Positions 25,874 to 35,209 of a DNA stretch of 64,000 nt are shown in pieces; position 1 is the first letter of the stretch; each line of letters opens with the position of its first letter. This DNA is from Winogradskyella arenosi (lineage in GTDB: Bacteria > Bacteroidota > Bacteroidia > Flavobacteriales > Flavobacteriaceae). The notes under the pieces are model-generated. The model worked only from the letters and a program-made list of their open reading frames with translations. It did no database searches and was not told the origin of the DNA. Position numbers and translations under genes: made by a program. The stretch covers positions 893,203 through 957,202 of the forward strand of contig NZ_QPJO01000001.1 of the NCBI RefSeq assembly GCF_003337305.1. Direction: 5' to 3'.

Positions 25874-27370
25874 TTATTCTTCAATCCAGTTTTGTGCACA
25901 TTTCACGGCTTTATGCCAATAGTGAAGCATGTTGTCAACTTTTTCTTGAGGTGCTTTTGGGTAGAATTCTTTTTCTATAACCCATTGCGATTGAATATCA
26001 TCAATGCTATCCCAGTAGCCTACAGCTAAACCAGCTAAATAGGCAGCGCCCATTACGGTAGTTTCTAAGGTTTGTGGTCTTATGATTTTAAATCCGAATA
26101 AATCCGATTGAATCTGCATTAATAAATTACTCGCCGTAGCACCACCATCAACTCTAAGTTCTATACTCTTTTTACCAGAATCGGCTTCCATTGCTTTTAC
26201 AATATCGTAAACTTGGAAAGCAATACCTTCTAATGTCGCTCTAGCAATATGGGCGTCTGTAGTTCCTCTTGTAATTCCTAACATAGCACCACGTGCGTAT
26301 TGATCCCAATACGGAGCTCCTAAACCAGTTAATGCAGGGACAAAATAAACGCCTCCATTATCTTCAGCCATTTCAGCTAAATGATTAATTCCAGGGGCGG
26401 TTCTTACCATTCTAGCACCATCACGTAACCATTGTATAGCAGCACCTCCAACAAATACACTACCTTCTAAAGCGTAAGTTGTTTTCCCGTTTATTTTCCA
26501 AGCGACTGTCGTTAGTAAGTTGTTTTTAGAATACACGGCTTCTTCTCCAGTGTTCATTAGTAAGAAACATCCTGTTCCGTAGGTGTTTTTTACCATTCCT
26601 GGTTTCGTACACATTTGTCCGAATAAAGCAGCTTGTTGATCTCCTGCAATACCAGCAATTGGAATTTTTGTTGAAAATAATGTTGTTGCTGTAGTTCCGT
26701 AAACTTCACTACTTTCCTTAACTTCAGGAAGCATCGCTTTTGGAATGTTGAAAAGGTCTAATAATTCATCATCCCAAGCCATGGTATGGATATTAAACAA
26801 CATGGTTCTACTCGCGTTAGACACGTCGGTGATAAACATTTTTCCTCTAGTAAGTTTCCAGATTAACCATGAATCTACAGTTCCAAAACAAAGTTTTCCA
26901 GCTTCAGCCTTTTCTCTTGCGCCTTCAACGTTATCTAGGATCCATTTTAATTTTGTTGCAGAAAAATAGGCGTCAATAACTAAACCTGTTTTTTTCTTGA
27001 TCATATCTGTATGCCCAGCATCCTTTAGCTCATCACAGTAACGTGCTGTTCTTCGGTCTTGCCAAACGATAGCATTGTGTATAGGTTCACTAGTTTCTCT
27101 ATCCCAAACCACAACAGTTTCTCTTTGGTTGGTAATTCCTATAGCGGCAATAGATTCTCCGTTAATACCGTGTTGTGCAATAACTTCTGCTGCCACTGAA
27201 ATTTGTGACGACCAAATGTCATTAGGGTCATGTTCTACCCAACCTGGTTTAGGGAATATTTGTTCAAAAGGTTTTTGAGATACTTTTACGATTTCTCCGC
27301 TGTGATTAAACAAAATAGCTCTAGAGGAGGTTGTACCTTGGTCAAGTGCTAAAATTAATTTGTCCTTCAT
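25874..27370 (-). CDS. glpK: Glycerol kinase
   Basis: A 498-residue FGGY-family kinase, the usual length for GlpK, converting glycerol and ATP to glycerol 3-phosphate. Motifs: N-terminal phosphate loop [14 protein letters not shown] (about 7-20), the [10 protein letters not shown] stretch, [14 protein letters not shown] (about 241-254) with the catalytic Asp, and C-terminal [16 protein letters not shown] (about 402-417). It lies between glpD (32-bp gap) and glpF (35-bp gap) in one operon. Confidence 0.97.
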   Translation of the reverse strand: MKDKLILALDQGTTSSRAILFNHSGEIVKVSQKPFEQIFPKPGWVEHDPNDIWSSQISVAAEVIAQHGINGESIAAIGITNQRETVVVWDRETSEPIHNAIVWQDRRTARYCDELKDAGHTDMIKKKTGLVIDAYFSATKLKWILDNVEGAREKAEAGKLCFGTVDSWLIWKLTRGKMFITDVSNASRTMLFNIHTMAWDDELLDLFNIPKAMLPEVKESSEVYGTTATTLFSTKIPIAGIAGDQQAALFGQMCTKPGMVKNTYGTGCFLLMNTGEEAVYSKNNLLTTVAWKINGKTTYALEGSVFVGGAAIQWLRDGARMVRTAPGINHLAEMAEDNGGVYFVPALTGLGAPYWDQYARGAMLGITRGTTDAHIARATLEGIAFQVYDIVKAMEADSGKKSIELRVDGGATASNLLMQIQSDLFGFKIIRPQTLETTVMGAAYLAGLAVGYWDSIDDIQSQWVIEKEFYPKAPQEKVDNMLHYWHKAVKCAQNWIEE

Positions 27371-27402
27371 TTTAGTTCGGTTTAGTGATTAGAATTTGTT
27401 GT

Positions 27403-28962
27403 TTATATAATGTAGTTAGACGTTGTTTTGGTGTAATCTGCAACTTGTTGCTTTTGCCAAGCATCGTCTTTGCCTAATTCAGAGGCCATGATTTTTGCGA
27501 CTTCGGGTGCCATTTTTAGACTTTCTTTAGCGTCTAGTAATTGGCAACGTACACGTCTAGCAAGAAAATCTTCAATGTTTAAAGCCATTTCATTTCTTAC
27601 GGCCCATACCACTTGGGCTGGTATAACTTTCATGGTATCGCTTAACGGAGTGTCCCATCCGTTTTGCTTAGAGAGTTCTACAATAGGCGCCTTGTCGCTT
27701 CCGTAAAAATATAAGGGGTCGTTATAATTGGTTATTTCTTTATAACCGTGGATTTTTAATTGTTTCGTTTTTGTTGGGATATGTTTCCAATCGTGATTCT
27801 TTTCAGCTTTATCAACAAGATCTTCTCCCATTTTTCTAAAGGTGGTCCATTTTCCTCCAACGATGGTTAATAAGCCTGAGTCTGCCGTATAGATTTTATG
27901 AGATCTAGAAATTTCTTTCGTTTTACTACCGTCAGATTTTGGTGCGGCCAACGGACGTAATCCTGCAAATACACTTAAAACATCGCTACGCTTAGGCGCT
28001 TTGGTTAAATAACGACTTGCGGTATTAAGGATAAACCCAATTTCTTCTTCAAGAGCTACAGGTTCTAAAGATTCTTCTTTTAATGGTGTATCTGTTGTTC
28101 CTACAATGACTCTGTTATGCCATGGTACTAAGAATAAGACACGGCCATCATCGGTTTTTGGAATTGTAATAGCATCATCTCCAGGTAAGAAAGATTTGTC
28201 TAACATAAGGTGAACCCCTTGACTTGGCGCAATGGTTTTATCTGCACCCGGTTTGTCCATACGTAACACATCATCAGCAAATACTCCGGTAGCATTAACA
28301 ACTTGCTTTCCTTTTATTTCGAAAGTAGAACCGTCAACTTCATCCTTAGCTTTTACACCAACAACGTTTCCGGCAGCATCTTTTAGTAAGCCGGTTACAC
28401 CACAATAATTTGCAGCTTCTGCTCCCATAGAAACGGCAGTTTGTAGGGCGTTTATAGCCATACGAGAATCATCAAATTGACCGTCGTAATACACAACACC
28501 CGCTGATATTTTGTCGGGATTAATAAGCGAAATACGTTTTAAAGTCTTCGATTTTGAAATTCTTTTAGAACGTCCTAAACTTAATTTTCCTGCTAATAAA
28601 TCATAGAAAGTTAAGCCTACTGTATATAAGATTTCATCAAACAAACCATGAGTAGGTATTATAAAAGACTGTGTTTTAGTAATGTGAGGGGCGTTTTTAA
28701 GCATGAGTCCTCTTTCTACAACGGCTTCTCTTACGAGTCCTACATCGCCTTGTGCCAAATACCTTACACCACCATGTAATAACTTGGTTGCTTTACTTGA
28801 GGTTGATTTCGTAAAATCAGATTTTTCTAGTAGTGCTACAGAATAACCTCTTGCAGAAGCCTCAAGTGCAATACCGATTCCGGTGGCGCCACCACCTATA
28901 ATTACGAAGTCGTAAGTTTTAGATTCGCTTTTTAGCGCCTTCATCATTTTATTTCTATCCAT
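27403..28962 (-). CDS. glpD: Aerobic glycerol-3-phosphate dehydrogenase
   Basis: A 519-residue FAD enzyme that oxidises glycerol 3-phosphate to dihydroxyacetone phosphate and feeds electrons to the quinone pool at the membrane. The FAD-binding motif is DFVIIGGGATGIGIALEA (about 18-35), followed by the family stretch KSTSSKATKLLHGGVRYLAQG (spread over about 51-71); a conserved VVGTTDTP lies mid-protein, and the C-terminal domain is of DAO_C type. It is the first gene of the minus-strand glp operon. The start is given as the ATG at 28962; Met5 or Met6 (28947-28950) is also possible. Confidence 0.96.
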   Translation of the reverse strand: MDRNKMMKALKSESKTYDFVIIGGGATGIGIALEASARGYSVALLEKSDFTKSTSSKATKLLHGGVRYLAQGDVGLVREAVVERGLMLKNAPHITKTQSFIIPTHGLFDEILYTVGLTFYDLLAGKLSLGRSKRISKSKTLKRISLINPDKISAGVVYYDGQFDDSRMAINALQTAVSMGAEAANYCGVTGLLKDAAGNVVGVKAKDEVDGSTFEIKGKQVVNATGVFADDVLRMDKPGADKTIAPSQGVHLMLDKSFLPGDDAITIPKTDDGRVLFLVPWHNRVIVGTTDTPLKEESLEPVALEEEIGFILNTASRYLTKAPKRSDVLSVFAGLRPLAAPKSDGSKTKEISRSHKIYTADSGLLTIVGGKWTTFRKMGEDLVDKAEKNHDWKHIPTKTKQLKIHGYKEITNYNDPLYFYGSDKAPIVELSKQNGWDTPLSDTMKVIPAQVVWAVRNEMALNIEDFLARRVRCQLLDAKESLKMAPEVAKIMASELGKDDAWQKQQVADYTKTTSNYII

Positions 28963-29078
28963 GACTTGCTATATTAATTAGGGGTTATGGTTTTGTTATG
29001 TTTTGTTTCAGAGTATAAAATTACAACAAAACGAAACTTAAAAAAAGTTTTTTATTGTTATTTTCAGTTTTTTTTCAA

Positions 29079-29195
29079 TTCGAAACTAGATTTACGTAAT
29101 AAATCGATGTGTTTTTTCTCAAATTAGGAATGTGGAGTGCTTGTTTTTTCGAATTTGATAAGTGATTTGTGAATATAAAAGGGAAAGGTTTCGAA
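29079..29195. promoter_or_regulatory. Three TTCGAA sites in the glpD-glpR intergenic region (candidate GlpR operators)
   Basis: The 297-bp divergent gap holds the palindrome TTCGAA at 29079-29084, 29148-29153 and 29190-29195, each in AT-rich surroundings (for example TTTTCGAATTTG and GTTTCGAAATTA). By base composition about 0.1 copy is expected. E. coli GlpR half-sites also contain TTCG. They are therefore good candidates for binding the DeoR-type regulator encoded next door. Confidence 0.5.
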
Positions 29196-29236
29196 ATTAA
29201 TTAGGGTTTCTATAGGCGTTTGAGGTGGAGAACTAT

Positions 29237-29244
29237 TATTTTTG
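29237..29244 (+). promoter_or_regulatory. -7 element TATTTTTG of glpR
   Basis: Fits TAnnTTTG and lies 15 bp before the ATG of the regulator gene. The nearest TTG (29220-29222) is only 14 bp upstream, shorter than the usual spacer. Confidence 0.4.
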
Positions 29245-29259
29245 TATAAAACATAGATT

Positions 29260-30027
29260 ATGGCCCTAAATATCATTGATCGACACAAACTGATCTTAAA
29301 AAAGCTCAAGGCTGATGGGTTTGTAACTGTAAATGACCTCAGCGAGCAGTTTAACGTATCGTTAGTGACTATTAGAAAAGATCTTAAACTTCTTGAAGAA
29401 AAAAAATTACTCTTTCGTTCGCACGGAAAAGCTATTCCGGTGAATCCTTATATTACAGAGAACCCTGTACAAATTAAGGAAAAGATTAATGCCACGGAGA
29501 AAAATAAGATTGCTATGGCTGCTGTGCAAACCTTAGAACCGCATGATAGTATTATTATTGCTTCTGGAACTTCTGTTATAGAATTTGCAAGGCACATAAA
29601 ACCTTTGGAGGGTTTAACGGTATTATCGGCTTCCTTGAGTACGGCTTTAATTTTAGCAAAAAATAAAGATATTGAAGTGATGCAATTGGGAGGAATGGTT
29701 CGTCCGAGTTCGGCTTCGGTGATTGGACCTATTGGCGAAAAGATGTTGGCAGAATTTACTTTTACCAAATTGTTTTTAGGCGTTGATGGTATCGATTTAG
29801 AGTATGGGCTTACAACAACCAATCTGATGGAAGCGTCTTTAAATAAAGCGATGATAAAGGCGGCTCAGAAAATTATTGTTTTGGCTGATGCTTCAAAATT
29901 TAATAAAAAAGGGTTTGGTAGAATTTGTGAGCTCAATGAAGTAGATCAAATAATTACGGATTCTAATATTGATGCCAAAACGAAAAGCCGTTTAATTGAA
30001 TTAGGGGTGGAGTTAACTATCGTTTAA
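29260..30027 (+). CDS. DeoR-family transcriptional regulator, probably of the glp operon
   Basis: A 255-residue regulator. Residues 1-57 form the DeoR-type helix-turn-helix (VNDLSEQFNVSLVTIRKDL), and 75-235 the sugar-phosphate-sensing DeoRC domain (IIIASGTSVIEFARH near 93-107, KLFLGVDGIDLEYGLTT near 168-184, VLADASKFNKKGF near 206-218). It is divergent from glpD, with three TTCGAA palindromes between them. By analogy with E. coli GlpR it would repress glp genes until glycerol 3-phosphate binds. The role is inferred from neighbourhood. Confidence 0.88.
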   Translation: MALNIIDRHKLILKKLKADGFVTVNDLSEQFNVSLVTIRKDLKLLEEKKLLFRSHGKAIPVNPYITENPVQIKEKINATEKNKIAMAAVQTLEPHDSIIIASGTSVIEFARHIKPLEGLTVLSASLSTALILAKNKDIEVMQLGGMVRPSSASVIGPIGEKMLAEFTFTKLFLGVDGIDLEYGLTTTNLMEASLNKAMIKAAQKIIVLADASKFNKKGFGRICELNEVDQIITDSNIDAKTKSRLIELGVELTIV

Positions 30028-30123
30028 AAGCTATAGGCTGTAAGTGTTGTGCTTTGTCTTGTGAGGTGTAATTTAATAGTTTGAGGTGTTGTGTATGGTG
30101 AGTTAATTTGTCAAATCGTTATT

Positions 30124-30592
30124 TTATTTTTCCATCTTTACATCCGTACTCATCACTATTTTAAGTTCTAAGTTTTTAAAGACTGCGATGACTTGGACCG
30201 CATTATTTTTCAATTCGTTGGTGTTGAATTGAATTTCAAATTGATTAGTCGTTTGATTTTCTAGAATAAGTTTATCAGGTTCCAAATCCGAAGTTGTGGT
30301 ATAAACCTCATATTCAGGAATGGTTTCAGGGTCTTTGAAATAGAAAAACATTTTTCCAGAATTATTTGCTGAATATTTTTCCTTATCAGGATTTCCAACC
30401 ATTGTTGAATTCGAGAGCTTTTCGTACGTCTCATTTTTTAATGAGTCTTTAAGTTTTTTTTATTTCGGATTTCAGTTCAGGTATTTTGTTTTTAAAATTC
30501 TCTTCATTCTCATTTTTACAAGAACCAAAAGCTATTAATAGGGTTAGAAATATTACAATTCTATATTTTTTATATGGATTAATTTTCTTCAT
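30124..30592 (-). pseudogene. Small lipoprotein gene interrupted by a +1 frameshift in an A8 run
   Basis: An ATG at 30592 opens a reading frame with a lipoprotein signal: basic start, hydrophobic core, then FGSCKNENEEN, with acidic residues after the Cys as in surface-export signals of Bacteroidota. This frame stops after about 45 codons, right after a run of eight A on the coding strand (T run at 30454-30461). Removing one A joins it to the downstream frame (LKDSLKNETYEKLSNST...), which runs to the stop at 30124 and gives a 155-residue protein. The downstream part alone would be a 92-residue open frame with no plausible start context. Either a true mutation, a phase-variable tract or a sequencing error explains this. 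I do not recognise the family. Confidence 0.65.
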
Positions 30593-30681
30593 TTTGTGAA
30601 TGTTTGCCAACATCCTAATATAAGCTTCAAGACGTGGCTAGAGTATTAAAAGACCCATTGTTAAATAAAGGAATGAGGTTA

Positions 30682-30909
30682 TTAAGACTTTGAGCTTAAT
30701 TTTTGTTTTCTTCCAATAAAGAAATAGAGTAGTACGCCTAAAAAATTTCCAAAGAGGACAACCAAGGTCCATACAATTTTGTTATTGCCTTTAAATTCAT
30801 ATTTCAAAATATCAATAAGAGCGATAACCATAGGGATTACTCCTAAGCCAAGGGTGATTAAAATTATAATGAGTTGCCATGGTCCGATCATTAAGAAGTG
30901 ATTTGTCAT
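30682..30909 (-). CDS. Small membrane protein with PLD nuclease N-terminal-type domain (PLDc_N)
   Basis: A 75-residue protein with two membrane helices (about 8-33 and 44-65) separated by DILKYEFKGNNKIVWTLVVL, then GRKQK at the end. This is the PLDc_N pattern: two helices with an acidic-to-basic loop and a final basic patch. Such proteins occur alone or in front of cardiolipin synthase domains; no synthase is attached here. The role is unknown. It is followed by the broken lipoprotein gene, with no close operon partner. Confidence 0.7.
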   Translation of the reverse strand: MTNHFLMIGPWQLIIILITLGLGVIPMVIALIDILKYEFKGNNKIVWTLVVLFGNFLGVLLYFFIGRKQKLSSKS

Positions 30910-31373
30910 TGTGAATAGTTTTTAGGCCTTAAAAGTCTTAGGCTTAGTGATAATGGAGACTAATGTAAGAAAATTCAAATAGAATAACGAAAGGACATCA
31001 ACTTCCTGATTATTTTATTTGAGGTAGAGGATGAGGATATTAGGTGTTACCCTTAGGTTTCTCTTGCATTTATTAGCGCATGTTGTCTTGATGATGCATT
31101 GGGTTTTTATAGCAAACCGTAAAACATTAGCACTCTAAAAGGATTTAAATACGATAATTATTGGATTTAGTTTAAGAAAGTGGAATGGTAATAAATTGTT
31201 GATAAGGTCAGTAATAATAGGTCTTTAATTGTTTACAAACGATTACAAGTAATTACAAATGGATGTAAATATGTAAATACCGAATGTTTCTTGTGAAGCT
31301 CAAGATCTTTGTAGTGTAGAATCGGAAGTGGTTCTAAAAACATAATCTGTTAAATCATTAAAACTTAGAAATT
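30910..31373. other. 464-bp intergenic region ahead of the short ssb
   Basis: Starts with the 5' flank of the small membrane protein gene on the minus strand. I see no open frame of note. The right part holds the TTACAA repeat array (31231-31280), and a GATCTTTG at 31304-31311 that is one base off the -7 consensus and lies 62 bp before the ssb ATG. Confidence 0.6.
31231..31280. repeat. Phased TTACAA repeats followed by inverted TGTAAAT copies
   Basis: TTACAA occurs at 31233, 31243 and 31253, exactly 10 bp apart, so the copies face the same side of the helix. Two copies of TGTAAAT (the inverse orientation) follow at 31264 and 31272. It resembles a cooperative operator upstream of ssb. Confidence 0.6.
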
Positions 31374-31709
31374 ATGAACACGTTAAGAAACAAAGTACAG
31401 TTAATTGGGAACTTAGGAAACGATCCAGAAATTACAAATTTTGAATCTGGTAAAATGCTAGCGAAATTTACTCTAGCCACCAATGAAAGTTATAAAAATG
31501 CTAAAGGAGAGAAAGTTGTAGATACGCAATGGCACAATGTTGTGGCCTGGGGTAAAACAGCACAAATTTTAGAAAAATACGTTACTAAAGGAAAAGAAGT
31601 CGCTATTGAAGGAAAATTAACATCGCGCTCCTGGGAGGATAAAGATGGTATTAAGCGCTACATTACAGAAGTGGTGTGTAATGAGCTTTTAATGTTAGGC
31701 AAGTCCTAA
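31374..31709 (+). CDS. ssb: Short single-stranded DNA-binding protein without acidic tail
   Basis: A 111-residue OB-fold protein. It begins MNTLRNKVQLIGNLGNDPEI, has the core KFTLATNESYKNAKGEKVVDTQWHNVVAWGK pattern (spread over about 30-60) and EGKLTSRSWEDKDG. A typical bacterial SSB has 160-180 residues and ends in an acidic DDDIPF-like tip that recruits partner proteins; this one stops right after the OB fold (..MLGKS). It is thus a short paralogue, as is common in Bacteroidota alongside a full-length SSB. It stands alone, with its own regulatory-looking upstream region and a hairpin downstream. Confidence 0.92.
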   Translation: MNTLRNKVQLIGNLGNDPEITNFESGKMLAKFTLATNESYKNAKGEKVVDTQWHNVVAWGKTAQILEKYVTKGKEVAIEGKLTSRSWEDKDGIKRYITEVVCNELLMLGKS

Positions 31710-31733
31710 TCCTAAAAGCCTATGAGGTAAAAG

Positions 31734-31762
31734 AAAACTGTCGTTCCGATGGTTTTTTTTTA
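31734..31762 (+). terminator. Terminator of ssb
   Basis: AAAACTGTCG-TTC-CGATGGTTTT forms a 10-bp stem with two G-U pairs and runs into an uninterrupted T tract. It lies 24 bp after the ssb stop. Confidence 0.75.
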
Positions 31763-31974
31763 TTCTAATACGATTTGTAATGCTTTTTTAATCTTGAGTT
31801 AATCTGCGGCTAAAGCGGGCATAGGTCTCAAAATTAGGCTCATGCTATTGAAGGACTTAATTAGATCTCATTTCTACAAGGCGTAGACACTGTATCGCGT
31901 TGTGAGTTTGACGGTATTCTTAGCTGAGCTTTAGATTGTACCTTAGTGTAAGACGATGTTATGGCGCCGTAGCA

Positions 31975-34266
31975 TTATAATTTATAACGCAGTTTGAAAC
32001 CGCTGTACCAATTTCTCGGCATTCCTGGGTAATAGTAGCGTGGTTCTGCGTCTCCAAAGCCAACAGCATTAATGAGTATGGACGAGGCATAATGTGCTGA
32101 AGTTATATTGTTGAGTCCGAAATAGAGGTCTAATGCAAGCTGTTTGCTGAGGTTGTTTTTGTAGCTTAATTTTGAATTAAGAACGGTGTAAGGCTCTGTA
32201 TAAAGTGTGTTAGCATCATTCATGGGCATGGTACCAACATGTAAGCCGTTGGTGTTAAGTTGAATGTTTTTATAACGAATAACACATCCGGCATTCATTT
32301 TAAATGTAGGAACTCCCGTGAGGGCATTGCCCGAAAAGTTAGAGGCGTTATCAATAAATTTAACAAACTTATGGTCGTTAAGTTCGGTGTTTACATAGGG
32401 GGCAAGGCTAAAGTTGGCGTTGAGCTGATGTTGAGATGACAGCGTTAATTCTAGTCCTTTGTGCTGGGTTTTTCCTGCATTTCGACCAATATATTGGTCT
32501 TCTCCAACCCGATCTGCAACAAGTAAATTGTCGATATCTAAAATATAGGCGGCGATGTCTAATTTTACCTGGCGTTTAAAGAAAAAGATCTGGCTACCAA
32601 GCTCATAATTTATACCGGTTTCAGGACCTAAATCAGGATTAATGAGGCCTTCTGGGGTTAAGGTTTCTTCTATGCTAGGGGAGTTAAATCCACGACTAAT
32701 ATTGAGGTAGGTTTTTAAGTTTTTAGAAAATTGATAAGCAAGATTCAGGCTTGGGGCCACAATGGTTTTAAAATCACGATTAGCGTTTTTATTCAGAATT
32801 CCGGAATTAAAATGATCTCTAAATCTGTAGTTGGTGTTGTTTATATTTAAACCTATTTGGGCGCTAAACTGCGGTGTAAAAGGAAGGGTTGTAGATGCAA
32901 AAAGGTTAAGGTTTTGTCTGTATTCTACATTATCACTTAGAACTTGGCCTTCAAGACTTCCGTTGTTTCCATTGGTCTCGTATAGGTTTTCTAAAGTTTG
33001 CCAACGGTATGCATCGCTATAAATTTCGCCTCCAAAATAGAGATGGGCCGATTGGTTTAAGAATGTAAAATCTTTTTCAAACAAACTTCTTGCCCCGTAA
33101 CCGTGTGAGTATTCCTCTAAAATATTAAAAGGCCGTGGTTCATAATGGTCTAAATAACTATAAAATACGGATGAGGTATTGCTAAAATCTTCTGAAAAGT
33201 GATGGGTGTAATTCAGTCCAATTAAAGTGTGCTTATTGGCCTCATAGCCTTGGGTCGTTTTCCAGGTGTAAGCGGCTTGGCTAGGGTCGTTATTAAAGTC
33301 TGTTCTACTAATAGAGCTGGCTATTTGGGCATCATAATCGATGTGGTTAATAAGTAGCCCCAGACGGCTTTTCTCATTTAATTTATAATTTGCCTGAAGC
33401 AAAGCGGCTTTTCGGTTGTAGGCACTATTCTCTCGAAATCCATCCGTTTTTAAATAATTATAACTGAAACTCAACTCTAAGTCATCATTGGCGGTAGCAA
33501 AGTTTAAACTGTTTTTAATCAGTCCGAAACTTCCTAAACTAAGCGCATTTTTTAGTTGTGTGGTTCCTTTTTCAGCATGTTTCGTGTTAAGCAATATTGT
33601 ACCCCCTAAATTAGTGCCGTAAGTGCTGGCTTTTGGGCCTTTAATAAGGTGTATGCGCTGTAGGTTTTCGGCATCAAAAGCATCTATCGTGGTGCTCCCT
33701 GTGCCATTGGTAATCGGGATTCCGTTATAATACGCACGTATTTTATTTGTGCCATAGAGGGTTCTAGAGCCTACACCTCTAATGACTATTCTGTTGGTGT
33801 TTAAAGCACCATTCAGAATATATACTCCAGGAGTTTCATTAATGGCACTTACCAAATCAATGGGGCTATAGCGTTCTAAATTTTCAGCATGTAAAGTTGT
33901 GGTAACGGCAAGGAGTTTCTGTTTGTTTTCTGAATTAAAGGAAAGGTTTACGGGCGCTAAGTTCTGAACCTGCTCTAAACGCTGAAGCAGAAATGTAGCG
34001 TTAGTGCGTTTAAAAATGACGCTCTTTTGCTGATAATCCGGATGATGTAATGTGAGTTCTACGGGCGGTTTGATGGTATTTGGTAGCACAAATACACCCT
34101 TGGCATTTGTTTTGGAAATAATGTTAGGACCAAGATGAACCTCAACGCCTACAATGGGCGTTGCGGTTGCTGTCTGTACGCGGCCGTATAAGGTTTGGGC
34201 TTCTAAACCATAAATAGCAAAACTGATGTAAAATAAGAGTAGTGTTTTAAATAAAGTAACATACAT
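31975..34266 (-). CDS. TonB-dependent outer membrane receptor
   Basis: A 763-residue protein with a signal peptide (cut after ..YGLEA), then a carboxypeptidase-like regulatory domain (TLYGRVQTATATPIVGVEVHL, about 25-45), as usual in Bacteroidota receptors, the plug domain (DLVSAINETPGVYIL, RIVIRGVGSRTLYG, about 137-170), and a 22-strand-type barrel from about 235 that includes PSLNLAYQFSKNLKTYLNISRGFNSPSIEE and ends in aromatic Tyr with a basic last strand (..GFKLRYKL). It imports a substrate across the outer membrane using TonB energy. Ligand unknown; the plug resembles siderophore/FecA-type receptors rather than SusC, and no SusD partner is present. It stands alone. Confidence 0.92.
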   Translation of the reverse strand: MYVTLFKTLLLFYISFAIYGLEAQTLYGRVQTATATPIVGVEVHLGPNIISKTNAKGVFVLPNTIKPPVELTLHHPDYQQKSVIFKRTNATFLLQRLEQVQNLAPVNLSFNSENKQKLLAVTTTLHAENLERYSPIDLVSAINETPGVYILNGALNTNRIVIRGVGSRTLYGTNKIRAYYNGIPITNGTGSTTIDAFDAENLQRIHLIKGPKASTYGTNLGGTILLNTKHAEKGTTQLKNALSLGSFGLIKNSLNFATANDDLELSFSYNYLKTDGFRENSAYNRKAALLQANYKLNEKSRLGLLINHIDYDAQIASSISRTDFNNDPSQAAYTWKTTQGYEANKHTLIGLNYTHHFSEDFSNTSSVFYSYLDHYEPRPFNILEEYSHGYGARSLFEKDFTFLNQSAHLYFGGEIYSDAYRWQTLENLYETNGNNGSLEGQVLSDNVEYRQNLNLFASTTLPFTPQFSAQIGLNINNTNYRFRDHFNSGILNKNANRDFKTIVAPSLNLAYQFSKNLKTYLNISRGFNSPSIEETLTPEGLINPDLGPETGINYELGSQIFFFKRQVKLDIAAYILDIDNLLVADRVGEDQYIGRNAGKTQHKGLELTLSSQHQLNANFSLAPYVNTELNDHKFVKFIDNASNFSGNALTGVPTFKMNAGCVIRYKNIQLNTNGLHVGTMPMNDANTLYTEPYTVLNSKLSYKNNLSKQLALDLYFGLNNITSAHYASSILINAVGFGDAEPRYYYPGMPRNWYSGFKLRYKL

Positions 34267-34365
34267 AAGGTTTTAAGTATGGCGTTGTGCTATTAAATAT
34301 AAGCATTAAAATAGCGTAATTTAAAACGAAGTGGTCTAAAATCAGACCCCAAGCAGATTTAAAAT

Positions 34366-35157
34366 TTAAACATCTAATTCTACAACCTTACCTTCATTAG
34401 CACGAATGTTAAACACGGTCTGATCTTCAAAAATGAGGTATTGTCCTTTTATACCTACTAATTTTCCGGAGTATTCTGGAGTTTTAGTGAGGTTAAGACT
34501 TTTTAATTTTGTTGGATATTGCTCTACTGGAAAATTAATATGCGTTTCCGTATTATTTTCAATAAAATAAGGCTGGGCTTCTTCAGGAATATAAGCTTTT
34601 AGTTTTTGCTTCCATTCTAATAAATCTTCATCCTTAATATCGTTTTTTAACATGGTACGCCAATTGGTTTTATCGGCCACATAATCTTTTAACGCGACTT
34701 CGGTAATTCCTGCTAAATAACGGTTAGGTACTTCTACTATTTCTAGAGCTTCATGCGCCCCTTGGTCAATCCATCGGGTGGGCACTTGGGTTTTACGCGT
34801 AACGCCAACTTTAACATTACTAGAGTTTGCTAAATATACAATATGAGGTTGTAGCTGTACCCGTTTTTCGTATTCTAAGTCCCGATCTTCCTGATCTAAA
34901 TGCGCCGTACTTAATTCTGGACGCATAATCCAATCGCCGGCCACGGGCTTATCAAAAAAACAAGATTTACAAAAGCCTTGTCTATAAATAGGACGATCTA
35001 AGCCACAGCTTAAGCATTGATGTCCAATAAGCTTTATGCTGATGGTTTTATTGAGTAATTGATTTACGTGGATAAAGTCGTTCTTAAAAACCAGATAATA
35101 TTGAATTGGCTCTGAAAATTCGGTTTGCATTTTTGTGAGAACTCCTGAGTAAACCAT
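34366..35157 (-). CDS. DUF2797 protein: zinc ribbon plus GIY-YIG-like core
   Basis: A 263-residue protein starting at the ATG at 35157 (MVYSGVLTKM); an ATG at 35181 adds eight residues but would leave only 28 bp to the divergent GH3 gene. Cys49, Cys52, Cys63 and Cys66 (CLSC..CKSC) form a zinc ribbon. The following region reads HIVYLANSSNVKVGVTR (about 105-121), then an Arg (RWIDQGA, 128-134) and a Glu (GITEVALKDY, Glu153), a pattern much like GIY-YIG nucleases. DUF2797 has no proven activity; nuclease or nucleic-acid binding is inference. Confidence 0.85.
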   Translation of the reverse strand: MVYSGVLTKMQTEFSEPIQYYLVFKNDFIHVNQLLNKTISIKLIGHQCLSCGLDRPIYRQGFCKSCFFDKPVAGDWIMRPELSTAHLDQEDRDLEYEKRVQLQPHIVYLANSSNVKVGVTRKTQVPTRWIDQGAHEALEIVEVPNRYLAGITEVALKDYVADKTNWRTMLKNDIKDEDLLEWKQKLKAYIPEEAQPYFIENNTETHINFPVEQYPTKLKSLNLTKTPEYSGKLVGIKGQYLIFEDQTVFNIRANEGKVVELDV

Positions 35158-35209
35158 AAAAGAATTTAGTATTTTTAGCATTAATTAATAGCGTAAAGAT
35201 AGCCAATCC

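Noticed and set aside
30124..30402. Stand-alone 92-residue gene on the minus strand
   Set aside because: The upstream frame with a lipoprotein signal joins it after a single-base shift, so it is the rear part of a broken gene.
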